From contig JAFLYY010000001.1 in the NCBI GenBank assembly GCA_029785825.1, forward strand, positions 1,085,374-1,149,373: a stretch of DNA of 64,000 nt, written 5' to 3'. This DNA is from Nitrososphaerota archaeon. Its GTDB lineage: Archaea; Thermoproteota; Nitrososphaeria; Nitrososphaerales; Gagatemarchaeaceae. The translations under genes were made by a program, and so were the position numbers. The notes beneath the pieces are model-generated. The model did not search any database, was not told where the DNA came from, and was given only the letters and a program-made list of their open reading frames with translations. Shown here piece after piece: positions 1-8,414 of this stretch (positions within the stretch are counted from its first letter, which is position 1; each line of letters opens with the position of its first letter).

Positions 1-747
1 TCGACCCTCACGATGCCGCGGCTCGTCAAGATGGGAGTCATCTCCGAGGAAGCGGCAGGTTTCCTGGTCGGATGGCTCGAAGCCGGAGGGAACGTCACAA
101 TCGTGGGGGAGACAGGGACGGGAAAGACGACCCTCCTGAACGCGCTCGACGCGAAGGTCGGGCGGAGGCTCCGGCGCCTCTACATCGAAGACGCGGTGGA
201 GACTCGGGACATGCTGGCCGAGGGGTACCACCAGATGAAAGTCAAGGTCGACCCTTTCGAGCGCGGGGCCGGGGCTGGGAGGACAAAGGAGTCCGAGATA
301 GTCAAGGCCCTCCACAGGTCCCCCGACATCGTCATACTGAGCGAGATCCAGTCGGAAGAGCACAGCAGGGCGTTCTTCCAGGCGCTGGCGTCAGGGGCAA
401 GAGGGATCCAGACGTTCCACGCTTCCACCGTGGAACAGGCGGTCAGGAGGTGGGTCAACCTGCACCACATCGCGGAACAGAGCCTCCTCGACCTCGGCGT
501 CCTGGTGCAGATGGCTAGACCAGACAGGCTCAGGCAGGAGAGGTACGTCAAGCGCGTCTGCGCCGTCGCGCCCGAGGGCGAGACGCCCAGGATCGTGGAG
601 GTGTTCGCCAGAGACCGAGAGGACAGGCTGAGGCGCATGGCCGGACCTTCCTGGCCGGTCCTCCCTCAGGGGGTCGAAGGGGAGGCGCTCCGGGAGCGCG
701 TCGAGGCAGCGCTCCGGGACATCGGGTCCGAACCAAGGATGCCATGA
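1..747 (+). CDS. Type II/IV secretion (Tad/archaellum-like) ATPase, 5' truncated by window
   Basis: Hexameric secretion ATPase of the PilT/VirB11/TadA superfamily, which powers pilin assembly at the cytoplasmic face of the membrane. The reading frame is open from base 1, so the N-terminal domain lies outside the window; the first ATG is at 13. Visible are Walker A GETGTGKTT at about residues 31-39 from that ATG, an Asp/His-box-like region and the Walker B-like stretch DIVILSEIQ, followed by a conserved FHAST segment. The stop overlaps the next start by ATGA, so translation is probably coupled to the TadB/C-like genes. The class is secure; whether it builds a Tad/Epd-like pilus or another type IV filament is inferred from neighbours. 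Confidence 0.9.
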   Translation, partial: STLTMPRLVKMGVISEEAAGFLVGWLEAGGNVTIVGETGTGKTTLLNALDAKVGRRLRRLYIEDAVETRDMLAEGYHQMKVKVDPFERGAGAGRTKESEIVKALHRSPDIVILSEIQSEEHSRAFFQALASGARGIQTFHASTVEQAVRRWVNLHHIAEQSLLDLGVLVQMARPDRLRQERYVKRVCAVAPEGETPRIVEVFARDREDRLRRMAGPSWPVLPQGVEGEALRERVEAALRDIGSEPRMP

Positions 748-1442
748 GGTTCGCGTCTCTCGAGCACTACGGCCTCTCCGCCTGGAGGGTGGCAGCGTGC
801 GGGGTCGCCCTGGCCTCGGCGGCCTGGCTCGCAACGGGGTTCGCGGTGGGAAGCGTCCTCGGAGGGGCGAAGTCCCCGCTCCTCTACGCCGTCGCCGCGC
901 TCGTGTTCTACGCTGTCGTGTCGGCTCCCAGGAGGATGATGGACAGAGAGAGGGCGAGCCAGGCGAGGGAGGCGGTCCCGCTCTCCTGCGCGATAGGGGC
1001 GCTCCTCGAGGTCACGCGGTCGAGCGCCAAGACCCTCGTCATGCTGACCCCCGGGGAAGAGACGATCGCCGCGCACGTCAGGGGTGCGGCGAGGGCGACC
1101 CTGCTCGGAGAGGACGTGGGGGCGTCGGTGGAACGCGCGGCGAGAGCCCTCGCCGCCTACTCCGCGGCAGGCGCCCTCAGGATGATCGGGGGGAACCGTG
1201 CGGGGTCGGCGAACCAGGACGATGAAGAGGTCAGGGGGCTGGAGCTCTCCTCGGAGCTAGGGAAGGAGACCAAGCTCCCTATGCTCATGACGGCGTGCTT
1301 TTTCTCCCCGATACTGCTCGTCCTCTATGCCGTCTTCGCTCACCTTTACAGCTGGGGGAGCCTGGCCGAGCTCACCGCGCTGGAGTTCGTCGTCCTCGAC
1401 GTGGCGTTCTATTTCACTGCCATAGGCGGAGACGGAAGGTGA
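744..1442 (+). CDS. TadB/TadC-like pilus assembly membrane protein (first of two)
   Basis: Predicted integral membrane platform protein of the type II secretion F / TadB-TadC group. There are hydrophobic segments near residues 12-35 and 45-60, a long soluble middle part rich in Ala, Arg and Glu, and two hydrophobic segments near the C terminus (about 185-205 and 212-228). This membrane-soluble-membrane plan fits T2SF domains, although the sequence is divergent. ATG at 744 overlaps the ATPase stop, and its own stop overlaps the next gene as GTGA. Assignment rests mainly on architecture and on its position between a secretion ATPase and a second similar gene. Confidence 0.7.
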   Translation: MRFASLEHYGLSAWRVAACGVALASAAWLATGFAVGSVLGGAKSPLLYAVAALVFYAVVSAPRRMMDRERASQAREAVPLSCAIGALLEVTRSSAKTLVMLTPGEETIAAHVRGAARATLLGEDVGASVERAARALAAYSAAGALRMIGGNRAGSANQDDEEVRGLELSSELGKETKLPMLMTACFFSPILLVLYAVFAHLYSWGSLAELTALEFVVLDVAFYFTAIGGDGR

Positions 1443-2059
1443 AGTCCGACCTCCCGGCGCTCCTGGCCCTCCGGAGGGTGCTCCAGTCCGCGGCCGACGG
1501 CGAGGGGATCGCGAGGTCCGTCGTCGAGGAGATGCGCGACCTCTCCCCGGCAGGAGCCTTGGCCGCCAGGAAGGTGCTGCTGGGGAACCCCCCGCCCGTC
1601 GCCCTCGGTCCGCTGCGAGACGAGTCTGGGGAAGAGGTGGCGACGCTCGCGTCGCTCATAGCCTCCGCCGCCAGGAGCAGCGTCCCAGCGGTAGGGAAGA
1701 GCGGAGGCGCCTTGGCGGCGACCCTTGAGCGCTGGGTGAAAGCGCGAGAGAGCAGGGTGCTCGAGCAGAAGGTGATGAGGTTCCGGAGCCTCATGACGTC
1801 GGCGATCCTCGGAGCCGTGACCGGCTTGCTGGCGGCCCTGGGCCCCGTGGTAGGGAGCATCCAGTTCTCAGCCCCTCCGATAGGCCACGGGGGGCTGGTC
1901 TATGGCGCGGCTGCCATGACCGCCGTGAGCTCCGGGATGCTGGGGGCGTACATGTCAGGGAGGGGATTCTACGTGAACGTCGCCCTTTCCCTCTGCGCCT
2001 TCGCCCTGGTGAACTCCCTCGCATCCCCCCTGGGGAGCCTGTCCCCTCTCGGGGCGTAG
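1439..2059 (+). CDS. TadC-like pilus assembly membrane protein (second of two)
   Basis: Second platform-like membrane protein, about 206 residues. The GTG at 1439 overlaps the upstream stop (GTGA), the coupling style used repeatedly in this window, so I prefer it to longer upstream readings. An N-terminal soluble helical part, with an Arg/Glu-rich stretch before the first membrane helix, is followed by three hydrophobic segments in the C-terminal half. Tad systems and the related archaeal Epd pili typically encode two such proteins side by side. Function follows from family plan and context; no single catalytic motif is expected. Confidence 0.7.
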   Translation: MKSDLPALLALRRVLQSAADGEGIARSVVEEMRDLSPAGALAARKVLLGNPPPVALGPLRDESGEEVATLASLIASAARSSVPAVGKSGGALAATLERWVKARESRVLEQKVMRFRSLMTSAILGAVTGLLAALGPVVGSIQFSAPPIGHGGLVYGAAAMTAVSSGMLGAYMSGRGFYVNVALSLCAFALVNSLASPLGSLSPLGA

Positions 2060-2063
2060 CGCG

Positions 2064-2070
2064 TTAAATA
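2064..2070 (+). promoter_or_regulatory. TATA-like box of the pilin gene
   Basis: TTAAATA lies about 22-28 nt before the ATG at 2092, the spacing expected for a leaderless archaeal transcript. The pilin and the ATPase behind it can therefore be transcribed separately from the upstream assembly genes. Confidence 0.6.
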
Positions 2071-2091
2071 GCGTCGGCCGCCTGTGGGGTC

Positions 2092-2301
2092 ATGGGGATC
2101 GTCCGTAGGCTCAGGGTGAGCAGGAGAGGGGCCCAGCTGATTGAAGAGGCTCTCCTGCTTTCCGTCGCCCTCGTGGTCCTTTCCCTCCTGGTCGGAGGGA
2201 TAGAGTCCATCCTGAAACAGAGCGCCGCGTACAGCTCCAGCGTCTGGAACTCCATAACGAGCTCCTTCAACGGCATCTTCGGGTCGCTCTTCCACTGGTG
2301 A
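2092..2301 (+). CDS. Small class III (Flp/Tad-like) pilin
   Basis: A 69-residue prepilin-like protein. A short basic leader is followed by RRGAQLIEEALLL and a long hydrophobic helix. If cleavage falls after Gly14, the mature protein starts Ala-Gln-Leu-Ile-Glu with Glu at position +5, the hallmark residue that pairs with the neighbouring subunit's N terminus in type IV pilins. The rest is a short Ser/Asn-rich tail, typical of Flp-size pilins. It is preceded by its own TATA-like box and followed 7 nt later by a HerA/VirB4-like ATPase. No prepilin peptidase gene is visible here, so one must lie elsewhere. Confidence 0.8.
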   Translation: MGIVRRLRVSRRGAQLIEEALLLSVALVVLSLLVGGIESILKQSAAYSSSVWNSITSSFNGIFGSLFHW

Positions 2302-2308
2302 GGAAGCG

Positions 2309-4027
2309 TTGGGACAGGCGAGCGAGCTTGCGGCGCAGATTGCGTGGAAGCTGAAGCCCCAGTCGGCCCTGGGGATCGACGACCTGCGGATGGGAGACGG
2401 GAAGTACGTCCTGTCGTCCGACGGCTCGAAGGCGAGGGGAATCGCCTTCTTCAGGGTCGGGGTCCCGGACGTGGCGGACGAGCGCCGGATGGACTACTCG
2501 GCAGCGCTCAAGACCGCCCTGCAGCAGCAGAGGATGAAGGGTCTCTTCGAAGGGCTGCGCCGGGCAGGGCTACCTTTCGCGTACGTCATGCTGATGAGCG
2601 AAGCGGAGCCGGACGGAGCGGCTGCTCCACTGCTCGAGTTCGACCTTGTGGTCGGGACCTGGGTCGACTGCAAGAAGAAGGAGGACCCCGGGGCCGTCCT
2701 GGAGCAGCGCGCGAGCATACTCTCAGCCGCAGTGAGCGTCGCGCTCCCGAACGCCAGGGTCGAACGGCTCGTGAGGAAGGAGCTCGCGGGGTTCATGAGG
2801 TCCATGCTCCTCCCCGGAGGGAGGCCGGCGCTGCAGAAGGCGTCTGCGGCCGCCGCCGGGGCCCTCTGCACGTTCGAGGAGATGTCTCCCCTCTCCGGGA
2901 GCCTCGACAGCGCTCCCGACTTCTACGTCCCCAACGCGTCGGAGTCAGGCGCGGACGGCATCGTCCTAGGGGCCGTGAGGTCTGGAGGGCGCGAATACCA
3001 CGACTTCAGGCTCCAGCTGGACGACCTTCGGAGGCACGTGAGCGTCCTCGGGATGACGGGCTCGGGGAAGTCGACCACGGCCGCCGCCATAGTGAAGCAG
3101 GCCGTCGAGGAGGGGCTCCCCGTCATGGTCCTGGACTGGCACGACGAATACGGAAAGCTGGTCGCGGACGCAGGCGGGAAGGTCGTGGCGCCTGGCACGG
3201 ACGATTTCTCGATCAACCCCCTCGAGGTGGGGCCGGGGGCGGACCCGGCGGAGCACGTAGCCATGGTGTCCGACATTTTTTCCGACATCTACCACTTCAG
3301 CCACCCCCAGGCCTACATGTTCCGCAACGCGCTCCAGAAGCGGCTTGGCGAGACTTCGGCGGACGAGGTCCCTACGATCTCGGCGCTGGTCAAGACCATC
3401 GAGGCCTATCCGCTCAGGTCGGCTTACGACAACGAGACGAAGGTGGCGTTGCTCAGGAGGCTCGTCCCCCTCACCCAAGGGCAGTCGGGGAAGGCGCTCG
3501 GAGGCTCGGGCCCTCTGAAGCTCGAGGAGCTCCTGAGCACAGCCGTCTGCGTCGAGCTCGGGCACATGAGGGACATCCAGTCCAGGGCCGTCTTCTCTGA
3601 CGTGATGCTGAAGATGGTCTACGAGGAGAAGGTGAAGCGGAAAGGGAGCCTGGACCACCTCACCGTGGTCGAAGAGGCGAGGAACATAGCGCCCGCGAGG
3701 CGGGCGGAGGACCCTCCTTCGGTCGGGGAGAGGATGGTCTCGGAGCTGCGGAAGTTCGGGGAGGCGATGATGTTCGTCGCGCAGTTCCCCAGCCACGTGG
3801 CAGCCGAGGTCGTGAAGAACTCCGGGACGAAGGTCGTGCACAGGCTGGCATGGCCCGACGACGTGTCGCTGATCGGAGACTCGCTCGGGCTGAACCAGAA
3901 GCAGCGGGAGCATCTTACGCGGCTAAAGGCAGGGGAGGCGGTCGTGGGCCTCGCACGGATCCAGAGCGCCATCCTGGTCCAGGTCAGGCCTGACTTCCAG
4001 GCCCCTGAAAACGGGGAGTTCCCCTGA
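2309..4027 (+). CDS. HerA/VirB4-like P-loop ATPase of the pilus locus
   Basis: Protein of 572 residues starting at TTG 2309, with GGTGAGGA a few bases upstream as ribosome binding site. The N-terminal 230 residues have no recognised motif; they are followed by a HerA/FtsK-superfamily ATPase core with GMTGSGKST near residues 248-256, the Walker B stretch MVLDWHDE near 272-279, and a second acidic motif HLTVVEEARNIAP characteristic of HerA/VirB4 proteins. It may move DNA or act as a secretion motor. Its place directly behind a pilin gene suggests a role in the same surface machine, but a separate DNA-processing role is possible. Confidence 0.8.
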   Translation: MGQASELAAQIAWKLKPQSALGIDDLRMGDGKYVLSSDGSKARGIAFFRVGVPDVADERRMDYSAALKTALQQQRMKGLFEGLRRAGLPFAYVMLMSEAEPDGAAAPLLEFDLVVGTWVDCKKKEDPGAVLEQRASILSAAVSVALPNARVERLVRKELAGFMRSMLLPGGRPALQKASAAAAGALCTFEEMSPLSGSLDSAPDFYVPNASESGADGIVLGAVRSGGREYHDFRLQLDDLRRHVSVLGMTGSGKSTTAAAIVKQAVEEGLPVMVLDWHDEYGKLVADAGGKVVAPGTDDFSINPLEVGPGADPAEHVAMVSDIFSDIYHFSHPQAYMFRNALQKRLGETSADEVPTISALVKTIEAYPLRSAYDNETKVALLRRLVPLTQGQSGKALGGSGPLKLEELLSTAVCVELGHMRDIQSRAVFSDVMLKMVYEEKVKRKGSLDHLTVVEEARNIAPARRAEDPPSVGERMVSELRKFGEAMMFVAQFPSHVAAEVVKNSGTKVVHRLAWPDDVSLIGDSLGLNQKQREHLTRLKAGEAVVGLARIQSAILVQVRPDFQAPENGEFP

Positions 4028-4203
4028 CCCGGCTTGGTTCGCGTCGGCAGCGCAAGGCAGGGCGGAAGGCGCTCGGAGCTTAGCACGCTGGGGCTGACTT
4101 GCCCTGTCCCCGGCGCCGACCTTCGCCGACACGGAGCTCAAACGTCCGTGACGCAGTTGCGGACTTGTGTCCAGCCCGAGCGCTTTGGGGAGGCGGAAGT
4201 ACC

Positions 4204-5151
4204 TCAGGTCGCGTGCTTCCTGCGGAAACCCTCCCCCACCCCGCGGCGCACCCTCGGTAGGGACCCGCCCTTCCTTCCGGAGACTACTATCGACAATCCC
4301 GCATCCCAGTCGCAAGCGGCGTGCCGCCGAAGCCATTGGTCTCGCGAGTGGGTCAGCCTTATCAGCTCGCTGTATTCCTCTGGAGACAGATGTGCCGCGC
4401 CGATTCTCAGCTGGCGTTCCGATAGCGCGCTCTCGATGATCCGTCGTTCCGTACGAGTCGTCCGATAATCGTCAGGTGAGCGTCCATACCCCCAAGCGTT
4501 GAAACGGATCTGGCTGAGACGAAGATGATGCAGTAGGCCCATGAAAGACGAGGCGGGCCACCGCGGACTTCCGATTCCTGAGGGTGGGCCAGACAGGCGC
4601 AATCGCTCCGCCTTTTGAGTGAGCTGGTGAAACCTTCTAGAACCTGTGAAGCTGTCGGAAACCTCGAGCGAGTCGACCCCCGTAAACCCCATTCCCCATG
4701 GGCCGCTCACCGCCTCGCCCAAGCTCACCGTCCCTCCGGGACGGCAGACGCGGATCATCTCACGGACTGCCTTTTCTGGGTCCGTGAGCACGCCGACGCT
4801 CGTGTAACTTACAACCGCATCGAATGCTTCCTTCTCAAATGGAAGGTTATAGGCGTCCCCCACCCGAAACGAGACGTTGGAGATTTGTGCCCTTATCGCC
4901 TTCCGCGCTGCATGGCGGATGAACGCATTCTCCAGGTCAATGCCGGTGACGTGCCCCGGGGCCAATCCCTCGGAGAAGTATAACGCCATCGTCCCAGGCC
5001 CGCAACCAACTTCAAGGACTTCCATTCCTCGAGTCAGCCCAAAGTAGTCGAGGAGGACAGGAAGTAGCTCCGGACGAAAGCGCATGGCCCGAGACTGTTC
5101 CAAGTCCCTGATGGTTTGGATCTCGGTCCAACGACGAGGAGAGTTGTCCAT
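4204..5151 (-). CDS. Class I SAM-dependent methyltransferase
   Basis: Predicted soluble methyltransferase of 315 residues. Motif I VLEVGCGPG lies near residues 45-53, followed by GIDLE (end of beta 2), a GDAYNLPF-type motif and FDAVVS before motif IV. The substrate is unknown; the sequence resembles the broad UbiE/Methyltransf_11 group. The ATG at 5151 is preferred over a TTG at 5202 because an AAATAA element sits about 25-30 nt upstream, which would give a leaderless message. The last 110 residues are Arg-rich and not recognisable. It stands alone, convergent with the pilus locus. Confidence 0.8.
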   Translation of the reverse strand: MDNSPRRWTEIQTIRDLEQSRAMRFRPELLPVLLDYFGLTRGMEVLEVGCGPGTMALYFSEGLAPGHVTGIDLENAFIRHAARKAIRAQISNVSFRVGDAYNLPFEKEAFDAVVSYTSVGVLTDPEKAVREMIRVCRPGGTVSLGEAVSGPWGMGFTGVDSLEVSDSFTGSRRFHQLTQKAERLRLSGPPSGIGSPRWPASSFMGLLHHLRLSQIRFNAWGYGRSPDDYRTTRTERRIIESALSERQLRIGAAHLSPEEYSELIRLTHSRDQWLRRHAACDWDAGLSIVVSGRKGGSLPRVRRGVGEGFRRKHAT

Positions 5152-5418
5152 CTCCCAATCGACCACAGCCTGCCTGTTATTTGGACGTATCAGCCCAAGC
5201 AAGGCTTCATCACCCTGCTAGCTGCGGCGGTTCTGTTGATCTAGCACCGTGACGGGCCTAGACATAGTGAGTTGCAAGCGCCCGACTCGGGGTGAGTCCC
5301 TTGGGTTCTTGAAGAAGACAACTGATAGGACAGGACGGACAGGACAAGGTCTGATTTGGTACCTGAAAGACAGGGAGGAAAGGTAGGCGCGCCTTTTTCG
5401 CTGCGGGGCGTCGGTGGG

Positions 5419-5808
5419 CTACCTAATCCACTTCAAAGTGACGCCGTCGATTCCCCGAAAATGTGGATCGTCTGTATAACAGGGAACATTGAGGATTCTG
5501 GCCGTGGAGGCCATTAGGCTGTCGGCAAAAGGGACGCCGTGTTTGTGCTTGATAAGAGCAGCCTGAGTCGCTACTTCTTTGTCGACGTCGACGAGCCTGA
5601 AATCCCTTGCTAGGGAATTTGCCCTAAGTTCGGCTACATCCCTGCCCTCCTTCTCCAAGGTCAGCTTGTATATCTCCGAAAGGGCCGCGGTTGAAAGGTA
5701 GTTGGGCTTCGAGCGCAGGAGAGCCCTCCTCACTTTCTCCCTTGTATCGGCCTCGTCGGCGTAGAAGAGCTCTATCAGGAATCTCGTATCGTAGGAGCTG
5801 CCTTTCAC
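5419..5808 (-). CDS. vapC: PIN-domain toxin, VapC-like
   Basis: A 129-residue PIN-fold ribonuclease, presumed to cleave RNA when released from its antitoxin. The N terminus has YDTRFLIELF with the first conserved Asp (residue 7), a middle acidic residue in ALSEIYKL, and FADSLMASTA providing the third acidic position; a Thr-Asp-Asp near the end completes the site. The ATG overlaps the antitoxin stop by ATGA, the classic VapBC arrangement with antitoxin first. Confidence 0.87.
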   Translation of the reverse strand: MKGSSYDTRFLIELFYADEADTREKVRRALLRSKPNYLSTAALSEIYKLTLEKEGRDVAELRANSLARDFRLVDVDKEVATQAALIKHKHGVPFADSLMASTARILNVPCYTDDPHFRGIDGVTLKWIR

Positions 5809-6035
5809 TCTTCCTCGGCTCTCATTTGGTCCAGCAGCCTCTTCATCTCCTCGACGGAAGCCCGCTTGGATCCTGAGCCTATCAACTCAAGCGTGCCCGT
5901 CGCCTTCCGGAACAATATCCCCTTCCCGGTATCTTCGACCTGCAACCTCGTCCCCTCGTAGATTCCATACTTCTCTCTCAGCTTCACCGGCACGGTCGTC
6001 TGGCCCTTGCGCGTTACCACCACTTCTTCGGTCAT
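5805..6035 (-). CDS. vapB: AbrB/SpoVT-type antitoxin, VapB-like
   Basis: A 76-residue swapped-hairpin AbrB-family protein. The signature TRKGQTTVPVKLREKYGI occupies residues 8-25. The C-terminal tail, rich in Glu, Arg and Lys, would bind the PIN toxin. It is first in a two-gene operon and probably represses its own promoter: a 7-bp inverted repeat lies 10-35 nt upstream of the ATG. Confidence 0.87.
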   Translation of the reverse strand: MTEEVVVTRKGQTTVPVKLREKYGIYEGTRLQVEDTGKGILFRKATGTLELIGSGSKRASVEEMKRLLDQMRAEEE

Positions 6036-6045
6036 ACTAGGTTCG

Positions 6046-6070
6046 AGTAGTATATGGTTGTAGTACTACT
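6046..6070 (-). promoter_or_regulatory. Inverted-repeat operator of vapBC
   Basis: Arms AGTAGTA (6046-6052) and TACTACT (6064-6070) are separated by 11 nt and lie just upstream of vapB, next to a CTTAAGTA promoter-like element. The position fits autoregulation by the AbrB-type antitoxin. The symmetry is seen; the regulatory role is inferred. Confidence 0.55.
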
Positions 6071-6294
6071 TAAGCCTCCCCGTTCCAACTTTCGTAGATT
6101 TCGAGGTTCGAATCGTGGGATAAGTCATCCCTGACTACGTCGTCGAAACCGAACCCATCCCGAGCCAATTCGCCACGGGCACGGACGGGAGTCGGACCCT
6201 TGTCTGGCAGGTGGTCCAGATATCAGCGCCATTTTCGTGACCGAAATGGCACAACCAGCCTGCCGATGCTGGCGCAGGCCAGGCGGGAGGACGT

Positions 6295-6867
6295 TCAGGA
6301 CGGCGAAAGCAGCGCCCTGAGCTTCGGTCCGGAGTCGTAGTTCAGGGTCCAGTCGACCCTCGTTCCGCGCGGCGTGCCCCCGAAGGCCTCCACGACGGCC
6401 TCTGCGGCCTCTGACGGGGCTGCGTGGGTGGTGTCCACCTCCGACGTCTTCTTCGCCCCGAAAGCGGCGAAAGCCTCGGAAGACACGAGCCCGATGAGCT
6501 CAGCTTCCAGGTTGTCCGACAGCTTGGGCGCGGGATATCCCCTCCGGGTCAGCCTCTGTTTCAGCACCCCAGGCTCGCACCTGAGGACCACGACGGACAC
6601 GACCGACCGCGCGTCGACCGCGTGAGGGAGCAGGTGGCCGTAGATCACCGCTGGGAGTTCTATCCCCCCTGAGACCCTCGCTCGAAGCGCTTCCGTGTCG
6701 ACTGACAGGTCGTCACCGCTGCCTGCCGCGAGGTCGTATGAGCGGGCGAGGTCGTTCAAACCGTGGACAGGGAGCCCTAGCTTCTTCGCCACGAGCGGAG
6801 CGACTGATTTCTTGCCTGTCCCGGGGGTCCCAGTTATCCCGAAGACCCCGCCGGCGGCGCTAGACAG
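6295..6867 (-). CDS. P-loop nucleotide kinase, adenylate kinase/Fap7-like
   Basis: Small NMP-kinase-like protein. A GTG at 6792 is the first conventional start, but it falls after the P-loop: reading upstream in the same frame gives GVFGITGTPGTGKKS, an unmistakable Walker A. No ATG, GTG or TTG exists between an in-frame stop at 6886-6888 and the P-loop. The CTG at 6867, overlapping msrA by 8 nt, is the best in-frame candidate and gives 190 residues, a normal length for archaeal adenylate kinase-like proteins. Later parts include LRCEPGVLKQRLTRRGY, typical of the lid/arginine region. The missing start could also reflect a sequence error. Confidence 0.75.
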   Translation of the reverse strand: MSSAAGGVFGITGTPGTGKKSVAPLVAKKLGLPVHGLNDLARSYDLAAGSGDDLSVDTEALRARVSGGIELPAVIYGHLLPHAVDARSVVSVVVLRCEPGVLKQRLTRRGYPAPKLSDNLEAELIGLVSSEAFAAFGAKKTSEVDTTHAAPSEAAEAVVEAFGGTPRGTRVDWTLNYDSGPKLRALLSPS

Positions 6868-7417
6868 CCTGGGCCTGGGCAGCCTTCAGCTTCGCCTTCC
6901 AGTGGGACCTGAACTTCGCCAGCTTCGGGGCTATCACAGCCTGGCAGTACGGCTTGGAGGGGTTCCGCCTGAAGTACTCCCTGTGGTAGTCTTCAGCCGG
7001 GTAGAAGGCCGCGAGGGGGGCCACTTCGGTGATCACGGGGTTCCTGAAGACTCCCTCCCTGGTGAGCTCGGCGATAGTCTCGTCGGCTTCCTTCTTCTGC
7101 CTGGCGTCAGAGTAGAAGATGACGGACCTGTACTGCGTCCCTACGTCGGCCCCCTGCCTGTTGAGGGTGGTGGGGTCGTGGGTAGAGAAGAAGACCTCGA
7201 GGAGCTCGCGGTAGGAAATGGCAGAGGGGTCGAAGGTGATCTGCGCCACTTCTGCGTGGCCGGTGACGTCGGTGCAGACCTCGTCATAGGTCGGGTTGGG
7301 GACGGTCCCTCCCGCATAGCCTGGGAGCACTCTGATGACCCCCTGGAGCTCTGAGAACACCGCTTCGGAGCACCAGAAGCAACCGCTCCCGAAGGTGGCC
7401 GTCTCAGTGCCAGGCAA
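6860..7417 (-). CDS. msrA: Peptide-methionine (S)-S-oxide reductase MsrA
   Basis: Cytoplasmic repair enzyme that reduces methionine-S-sulfoxide in proteins. The active-site motif GCFWC is at residues 12-16 with the catalytic first Cys, followed by GYAGG, TGHAE and the conserved YHREYFRRNP region. Length of 185 fits the family. The start is TTG 7417; a TATA-like CTTTAAT at about 7442-7448 overlaps the stop codon of the upstream gene, implying a leaderless independent transcript. The C-terminal Lys/Ala tail overlaps the kinase gene. Confidence 0.95.
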   Translation of the reverse strand: MPGTETATFGSGCFWCSEAVFSELQGVIRVLPGYAGGTVPNPTYDEVCTDVTGHAEVAQITFDPSAISYRELLEVFFSTHDPTTLNRQGADVGTQYRSVIFYSDARQKKEADETIAELTREGVFRNPVITEVAPLAAFYPAEDYHREYFRRNPSKPYCQAVIAPKLAKFRSHWKAKLKAAQAQAV

Positions 7418-7442
7418 TGTAGTTTGAGTGGTCTCGCCTGCA

Positions 7443-8414
7443 TTAAAGCTTGCAGGTAGCGCCGCCGGCTATCCTCAGGGCGCCGCCGTTGAGGTCGATC
7501 ACGGCCGCCCTCATCCCGTCCCAAACCGGAACCGGCCAGGGGAGTTTCGCATGCAACCTCGGCCCCTCGGCGGCGGTGATCCTCGCGGGCGCCATCTCTC
7601 CAGGGAGCTGGAGGTGGAGGTCCCGCGGCGCCACCTCCGACTTGTAGAAGGAGGACTTCGCGAACTCCAGGGTGACCTCGTCTGCGAGGGTGAGAGACCC
7701 GTCGTCGAGCCAGTGGCATCTGTCCAGGTCTTTGGGCTCGACCCCCCTCAGGGAGAGCCCCACCCTTATCCCCCTGCCGGCGGAGTCGAAGTCGACGTCG
7801 TTCACCTGGATCCCCTTGACGTCGGCCCTCAGCCCGGCCGGCCCCGGCACAAGACGGAGCTGATCGTGGATCGAAACCTCCCCTGAAAGGACGAACCCCA
7901 GGGCCACGGTCCCGACCCCCTTTACGGTGAACGCCCTGTCCATGTAGATGAGGGTCCCCGACCGAGGGAAGTCCCTCCTCGCGGATGCCCGGCCTAGGTC
8001 TATGGCCGCAGAGGAGGTCTGGCGCTCCTCGACGTCGAACCCCGCTACGGCAGTGCCCCGCAGAGCGGACCTAGCCGCCTCGGGGGTGGAAGAGCCGTCG
8101 AAGAGCTCCAGGGTCCCTCTGAGACCGAAGGCCGCGACCAGGAGGGCGAGCTCCCCGTCTGGGGCCGTCAGCCTCCCGGACTTCGGGTAGAGGTAGAGGG
8201 CGTGGTCCACCATCGAGGCTATGCGCGAGTAGCCCTGGACCTTTTCGGGGAAGTCGGTAGCATCGAGCAGAGAGTAGCGCCTTCCGCCTTCCGTGCGCGT
8301 GTAGACGGCCATCCCCTCTGCTTCGCTCTTCTTCGCCACAGCCGCGGCGAAGGCGGACTTGGTCTCCGCGTCCGACCCGAAGATTCCGACCGCGACCCCT
8401 TCCATCTGGATCAC
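7443..8414 (-). CDS. SelB/EF-Tu-like factor with degenerate GTPase domain
   Basis: About 323 residues with an EF-Tu-type layout. The N-terminal G-domain-like part lacks a usable P-loop (GIFGSDAETKS where GHVDHGKST is expected) and shows LLDATDFP where translation factors have a DxPGH motif. Domain II is well preserved (FTVKGVGTVALGFVLSGEV followed by a VKGIQVNDVDFDSAGRG-like segment). This resembles archaeal SelB-like proteins described in lineages without selenocysteine. The GTG at 8414 overlaps the upstream stop; a second possible start, ATG, lies three codons on. Role unknown; it may bind tRNA or ribosome without GTP hydrolysis. Confidence 0.7.
   Translation of the reverse strand: MIQMEGVAVGIFGSDAETKSAFAAAVAKKSEAEGMAVYTRTEGGRRYSLLDATDFPEKVQGYSRIASMVDHALYLYPKSGRLTAPDGELALLVAAFGLRGTLELFDGSSTPEAARSALRGTAVAGFDVEERQTSSAAIDLGRASARRDFPRSGTLIYMDRAFTVKGVGTVALGFVLSGEVSIHDQLRLVPGPAGLRADVKGIQVNDVDFDSAGRGIRVGLSLRGVEPKDLDRCHWLDDGSLTLADEVTLEFAKSSFYKSEVAPRDLHLQLPGEMAPARITAAEGPRLHAKLPWPVPVWDGMRAAVIDLNGGALRIAGGATCKL

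Noticed and set aside
5310-5345. Short GGACAGGAC-type direct repeats; considered as CRISPR or operator.
   Set aside because: Only two imperfect units without spacers; no cas gene in the window.
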